Assembly: GCA_030527765.1 (NCBI GenBank)
Contig: JAUNAE010000028.1
Coordinates: 1-8,462 of the forward strand
Source of the DNA: Eubacteriales bacterium
Lineage (GTDB): Bacteria; Bacillota_A; Clostridia; Lachnospirales; Lachnospiraceae
Length of the DNA: 8,462 nucleotides
Direction: 5' to 3'
Part shown: positions 6,005 to 8,462 of the stretch, piece after piece
Layout of the letters: every line of letters begins with the position of its first letter
How positions within the stretch are numbered: the first letter of the stretch is position 1
The notes under the pieces: model-generated
Told to the model about the DNA's origin: nothing
The model's database searches: none
Seen by the model: the letters and a program-made list of their open reading frames with translations, nothing else
Made by a program: the position numbers and the translations under genes

Positions 6005-7003
6005 ATGAAAGAATATACCATTGGACCAAATGAGGCAGGACAGCGTTTTGACAAATATCTTGCCAAGTGTATGAGCAAAGCTCCGAAGAGCTTCTTCTAT
6101 AAAATGATGAGAAAGAAGAACATTACTCTGAATAAGAAGAAAGCTGCGGGAAATGAAATCCTTTCCGAAGGAGACGTTGTCCGTATTTTTGTGAGTGATG
6201 AAACTTTTGAAATGTTTTCCGACGTTTCGGAAGTTCAGACAGCACTGGGAAATCTGGATATCCTCTATGAGGATTCGGATCTGGTGCTTGTGAATAAGCC
6301 GGTGGGAGTGCTGTCCCAGCCGGATAAATCAAAAGAAGCTTCTCTTGTAGAGTACCTGAACGGATATCTGCTGGCAAATTCCAGAATTACAAAAGAGCAG
6401 CTGCAGACCTTTCACCCATCCGTCGTTAATCGCCTGGATCGAAATACGAGCGGGATTGTAGCCTGCGGATGCAGCCTGGCGGGCCTGCAGGATCTTTCGG
6501 AAATGTTCCGAAAGCGAACACTGCACAAGTTTTATCTTTGTCTTGTGGAAGGAGTGCTTGTGAAGGAAATGAAGCTTCAGGGCTATCTCAAAAAAGACAA
6601 TGATAAAAATCAGGTGATCATTCGACAGAAGGAATTTGCAGGGGCTTCCTATGTAGAAACCCGTTATCGCCCAATTCAGAATGACGGCATACATACCCTT
6701 CTGGAGGTTGAGCTTTTGACAGGTAAGACGCATCAGATCAGAGCGCATCTGGCGAGCATCGACCATCCGATTGTGGGGGATTTCAAGTATAATCACATAG
6801 AAAAAAGCAGACGGTTTGCAAAAGATGCGGGACTTACCTCCCAGTTTCTTCATGCATGGCGTCTTGAGTTACCAAGGGACTGCAAGAGGCTTTCTCCGGA
6901 ACTTTCCGGGAGGACTTTTACGGCACCCCTTCCGCAGATTTTTCAGCAGGTGCTGAAAAAAACAGACATCAAGGAGATCGGAAATAATGGAACAGAAAAA
7001 TGA
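6005..7003 (+). CDS. RluA-family pseudouridine synthase with N-terminal S4 domain
   Basis: Enzymes of this family convert specific uridines in 23S rRNA (or tRNA) to pseudouridine. Residues 13-65 form an S4 RNA-binding domain (RFDKYLAK, then a helix-rich basic stretch and EGDVVRIF). The catalytic domain starts near 84 with DILYEDSDLVLVNKPVGVLSQP (in parts 85-106). The catalytic aspartate is D145 in NRLDRNTSGIV, where many relatives have HRLDR. LLTGKTHQIRAHL (238-249) and HPIVGDFKYN are the other conserved motifs. Length, 332, is usual for RluC/RluD-type members with an S4 domain. The target base cannot be told from sequence, so I give no symbol. The ATG at 6005 has TAGGAGAT (5993-6000), which includes the stop of the preceding gene. 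The last 17 bases overlap lepB, pointing to translational coupling. Confidence 0.94.
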   Translation: MKEYTIGPNEAGQRFDKYLAKCMSKAPKSFFYKMMRKKNITLNKKKAAGNEILSEGDVVRIFVSDETFEMFSDVSEVQTALGNLDILYEDSDLVLVNKPVGVLSQPDKSKEASLVEYLNGYLLANSRITKEQLQTFHPSVVNRLDRNTSGIVACGCSLAGLQDLSEMFRKRTLHKFYLCLVEGVLVKEMKLQGYLKKDNDKNQVIIRQKEFAGASYVETRYRPIQNDGIHTLLEVELLTGKTHQIRAHLASIDHPIVGDFKYNHIEKSRRFAKDAGLTSQFLHAWRLELPRDCKRLSPELSGRTFTAPLPQIFQQVLKKTDIKEIGNNGTEK

Positions 7004-7589
7004 AGAAAAGAATGAAGAAAAAAAGAAGAGCATTATGAGCGAAGTACTGGATTATGTTAAAATGATAGCCATCGTTCTTGCGGTTGTGCTGATTGTAGAT
7101 GGAGTTGTGCTGATCAATGCCAGAATTCCGTCCGGATCCATGGAAAAAACGATTATGACCGGAGATCGAATCTTTGGTCTGCGTCTTGCTTACGGTCTGA
7201 ATATTGATCTGCTCGGATTTGAATATTCTACAAAATGGAAAGATCCGGAAAGATATGACATTGTGATTTTCCATTATCCGGATGATGAGAGTCAGCTTTA
7301 TATTAAAAGAATTATCGGTCTTCCGGGAGAGACGGTAGAGATTCGTCAGGGTAAGGTATATATTAACGGTTCTGAAAAACCTCTCGAAGATTCCTTCATT
7401 AACGGAGAGCCGGTAGGTGATTTCGGCCCTTATGAAGTGCCGGAGGACAGCTATTTTATGTTAGGAGATAACAGACAGAATTCCAAGGATTCCAGATACT
7501 GGAACAACAAGTTCGTGAGATTTGATCAGATTGTAGGAAAAGCTCTGTTCCGTTACTTCCCGACACCGAAGCTTTTGAATAATAAATAA
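6987..7589 (+). CDS. lepB: Signal peptidase I
   Basis: This is the membrane serine protease that removes signal peptides from secreted proteins after translocation. The protein has 200 residues with one membrane segment (about 26-44) after a Lys/Glu-rich cytosolic tail, as in Gram-positive SipS-type enzymes; the catalytic domain lies outside. The nucleophile is S51 in IPSGSMEKTI, and the general base is K107 in YIKRIIGLPGE. The box GDNRQNSKDSRYW (160-172) contains the conserved GDN and SxDSR residues. All family boxes are present. The ATG at 6987 is inside the end of the preceding gene and has AAGGAGA at 6971-6977. The N-terminal tail is encoded by a 12-base tandem repeat (6999-7022) ending in a run of seven A residues. 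Confidence 0.96.
   Translation: MEQKNEEKNEEKKKSIMSEVLDYVKMIAIVLAVVLIVDGVVLINARIPSGSMEKTIMTGDRIFGLRLAYGLNIDLLGFEYSTKWKDPERYDIVIFHYPDDESQLYIKRIIGLPGETVEIRQGKVYINGSEKPLEDSFINGEPVGDFGPYEVPEDSYFMLGDNRQNSKDSRYWNNKFVRFDQIVGKALFRYFPTPKLLNNK
6999..7022 (+). repeat. 12-base tandem repeat in the lepB 5' end / rluA 3' end
   Basis: AATGAAGAAAAG (6999-7010) is followed by AATGAAGAAAAA (7011-7022), differing only at the last base. In the lepB frame it encodes the repeated Asn-Glu-Glu-Lys units. The first copy contains the stop codon of the upstream pseudouridine synthase gene. A run of seven A residues spans 7018-7024. Confidence 0.8.
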
Positions 7590-7662
7590 TGATTCAGTGA
7601 TGCAGAGCGCTGTACAGCAGCCTGCGTTCATGAATAAATAAAAATAAAGGAGCAGGCGTATT
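7590..7662 (+). promoter_or_regulatory. lepB-recU spacer with 10-bp palindrome and recU ribosome binding site
   Basis: The 73-base spacer has a perfect 10-bp palindrome, GCTGTACAGC (7609-7618). The recU ribosome site AAAGGAG is at 7646-7652, 10 bases before the ATG. GCCTGC (7620-7625) is complementary to GCAGGC (7652-7657), which overlaps the end of the ribosome site, so a 6-bp long-range stem could partly cover it. I see no convincing terminator with a T-run and no clear promoter, so recU may be read through from lepB. Confidence 0.35.
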
Positions 7663-8202
7663 ATGGCAACCTGGAACAGCAGAGGACTCAGAGGATCAAC
7701 TTTGGAGGATCTCGTGAATCGAACCAATGAGGTGTACCGCGAGAAGGGACTGGCGTTAATTCAGAAAATTCCTACCCCGATCACACCGGTTCGCATGGAC
7801 AAGGAAAACCGTCATATTACGCTTGCTTATTTTGAACAGAGAAGTACGGTGGATTATATTGGCGCAGTTCAGGGAATCCCCGTATGTTTTGATGCAAAAG
7901 AATGTGCTGCGGATGTATTTCCCCTTGCAAATATTCATTCTCATCAGGTTTCTTTTATGGAAGAATTTGAGAAACAGCAGGGAATTGCCTTCTTTTTAAT
8001 CTATTTTTCTTCGGATGATGCTTTTTACTATCTTTCTCTCAGAGCGCTGAGGGTATTTCTGGAACGAATGGAAGCAGGGGGGAGAAAAAGCTTTCGAAGA
8101 GAGGAACTGGATCCTGCTTTTTATCTTCCGAAAAAGAGCGGTGTTCTCGTTCCGTACCTGGATGGAATTGCCAAGGATCTGGATTGCAGGGAGGATACTT
8201 GA
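7663..8202 (+). CDS. recU: Holliday junction resolvase RecU
   Basis: RecU is the Firmicutes endonuclease that cuts Holliday junctions during recombination and repair, as a dimer needing Mg2+, and it also modulates RecA. The 179-residue protein aligns with B. subtilis RecU (about 206): SRGLRGSTLEDLVNRTNEVY at 6-25, STVDYIG (D64), CFDAKEC (D77, K79), FPLANIHSHQ (86-95) and GRKSFRREEL (140-149). D64, D77 and K79 correspond to D88, E101 and K103 of the B. subtilis active site, so the glutamate is replaced by aspartate. The N-terminal tail is about 25 residues shorter than in B. subtilis. The ATG at 7663 is preceded by AAAGGAG. The stop codon, TGA at 8200-8202, lies within the -35 element of the next promoter. 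Confidence 0.94.
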   Translation: MATWNSRGLRGSTLEDLVNRTNEVYREKGLALIQKIPTPITPVRMDKENRHITLAYFEQRSTVDYIGAVQGIPVCFDAKECAADVFPLANIHSHQVSFMEEFEKQQGIAFFLIYFSSDDAFYYLSLRALRVFLERMEAGGRKSFRREELDPAFYLPKKSGVLVPYLDGIAKDLDCREDT

Positions 8203-8220
8203 CAATTCCTGATTTTTTTT
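8187..8220 (+). terminator. Possible weak terminator of recU, interlocked with the hisZ promoter
   Basis: CAGGGA (8187-8192) can pair with TTCCTG (8206-8211), with five Watson-Crick pairs and one G-T, around a 13-base loop. One A follows, then eight T residues (8213-8220). The geometry matches an intrinsic terminator, but the stem is short and the loop large. The T-run may simply be the A+T-rich spacer of the promoter. Confidence 0.3.
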
Positions 8221-8227
8221 ATATAAT
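8199..8227 (+). promoter_or_regulatory. Consensus sigma-A promoter for hisZ
   Basis: TTGACA (8199-8204), a 17-base spacer and TATAAT (8222-8227) match the housekeeping consensus at all 12 positions with the ideal spacing. The -35 box includes the recU stop codon. The expected start of transcription is near 8234, giving a leader of about 68 bases before the hisZ ATG. That is too short for a T-box riboswitch, and no histidine-rich leader peptide is seen. Confidence 0.88.
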
Positions 8228-8245
8228 CGGATTTGAATTTTTACG

Positions 8246-8279
8246 TAGTAGCATAGTAGCGAACTAAAGCGAACGAACT
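8246..8279 (+). repeat. Short direct repeats in the hisZ leader
   Basis: TAGTAGC occurs at 8246-8252 and 8254-8260 (period 8). AGCGAAC occurs at 8258-8264 and 8268-8274 (period 10), and a further GAACT lies at 8275-8279. The two families overlap by three bases. They lie just downstream of the predicted start of transcription. I recognise no named operator in them. Confidence 0.5.
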
Positions 8280-8302
8280 GAAAAATAAATGGAGGAGATT
8301 CA

Positions 8303-8462
8303 ATGGAACGAATTTTTCACACACCGGAAGGTGTCCGGGATATCTATAATGGAGAGTGCAGTCATAAGAAAACACTGCAGCACCAGATTCATCGGGTTTT
8401 CTCCAGATATGGATATGAAGAGATCGAAACACCTACATTTGAATATTTTGAAGTGTTCAGTA
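8303..8462 (+). CDS. hisZ: ATP phosphoribosyltransferase regulatory subunit HisZ, N-terminal part (3' end outside window)
   Basis: HisZ is a catalytically inactive relative of histidyl-tRNA synthetase that joins the short form of HisG and makes it active and feedback-regulated in the first step of histidine synthesis. Only 53 codons are in the window. Visible are FHTPEGVRDIY (5-15) and the class II synthetase motif 1 segment YGYEEIETPTFEYFEVF (36-52). The TPEGVRD opening favours HisZ; HisS proteins usually open with a RG..D pattern, but with so little sequence HisS cannot be excluded. The ATG at 8303 has a strong ribosome site, GGAGGAG (8291-8297), 5 bases away, and its own consensus promoter upstream. 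hisG and other his genes are expected beyond the window, as an inference. Confidence 0.8.
   Translation, partial: MERIFHTPEGVRDIYNGECSHKKTLQHQIHRVFSRYGYEEIETPTFEYFEVFS

Noticed and set aside
6047..6075. TTGACA inside the pseudouridine synthase gene as an internal promoter
   Set aside because: No -10 box at the right distance; it simply encodes part of RFDKYLAK.
8203..8302. T-box riboswitch or histidine leader peptide before hisZ
   Set aside because: The leader is only about 68 bases, lacks the conserved T-box sequence and any run of His codons; the ATG at 8289 is out of frame and has no ribosome site.

Overview
The window looks like chromosomal core DNA of a low-to-mid GC Clostridia, most likely Lachnospiraceae. 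The basis is the gene content (RecU, a RelQ-type small alarmone synthetase, single-TM signal peptidase I, HisZ), strong AGGAG-type ribosome binding sites, an A+T-rich sigma-A promoter and the protein similarities. The taxon is an inference from the sequence alone. All ten genes are on the + strand and packed tightly. I see no mobile element, CRISPR array, tRNA or rRNA, and no gene-free stretch longer than about 150 bases.

Layout. Bases 1-300 hold the C-terminal 60% of coaD (phosphopantetheine adenylyltransferase), cut by the window edge. It is followed 20 bases later by a 211-residue soluble coiled-coil protein of unknown function (321-956) with an 11-residue (hendecad) repeat. A branched hairpin followed by a T-rich stretch (about 975-1034) probably ends that transcript. 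A second group, pepD (M20C aminoacyl-histidine dipeptidase) and relQ (small (p)ppGpp synthetase), runs from 1104 to 3372 with a 16-base gap between genes. A weak hairpin-plus-T-run follows it.

The third group is the tightest: a YgiQ-family radical SAM protein (3434-5374), a two-TM protein of unknown function starting at TTG (5378-5995), an S4-domain RluA-family pseudouridine synthase (6005-7003) and signal peptidase I (6987-7589). Gaps are 3 and 9 bases, then a 17-base overlap. recU, the Holliday junction resolvase, follows after 73 bases. A perfect consensus sigma-A promoter (TTGACA, 17 bases, TATAAT) straddles the recU stop codon. It drives hisZ, the regulatory subunit of ATP phosphoribosyltransferase, of which only the first 53 codons are in the window and which probably opens a histidine biosynthesis operon.

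How the genes fit together: this is a run of housekeeping functions (CoA synthesis, peptide turnover, stringent-response signalling, rRNA modification, protein secretion, recombination, histidine synthesis) rather than one pathway. I find no clearly new multi-gene system. The most interesting points are smaller. The RelQ homologue has lost the residues that form the pppGpp allosteric site in Bacillus subtilis and carries a long C-terminal extension. The hendecad coiled-coil protein lies beside coaD. A four-cysteine cluster sits beside the radical SAM motif in YgiQ. The unknown membrane protein is separated from YgiQ by one in-frame stop. The hisZ promoter is interlocked with a possible recU terminator and has a repeat-rich leader.
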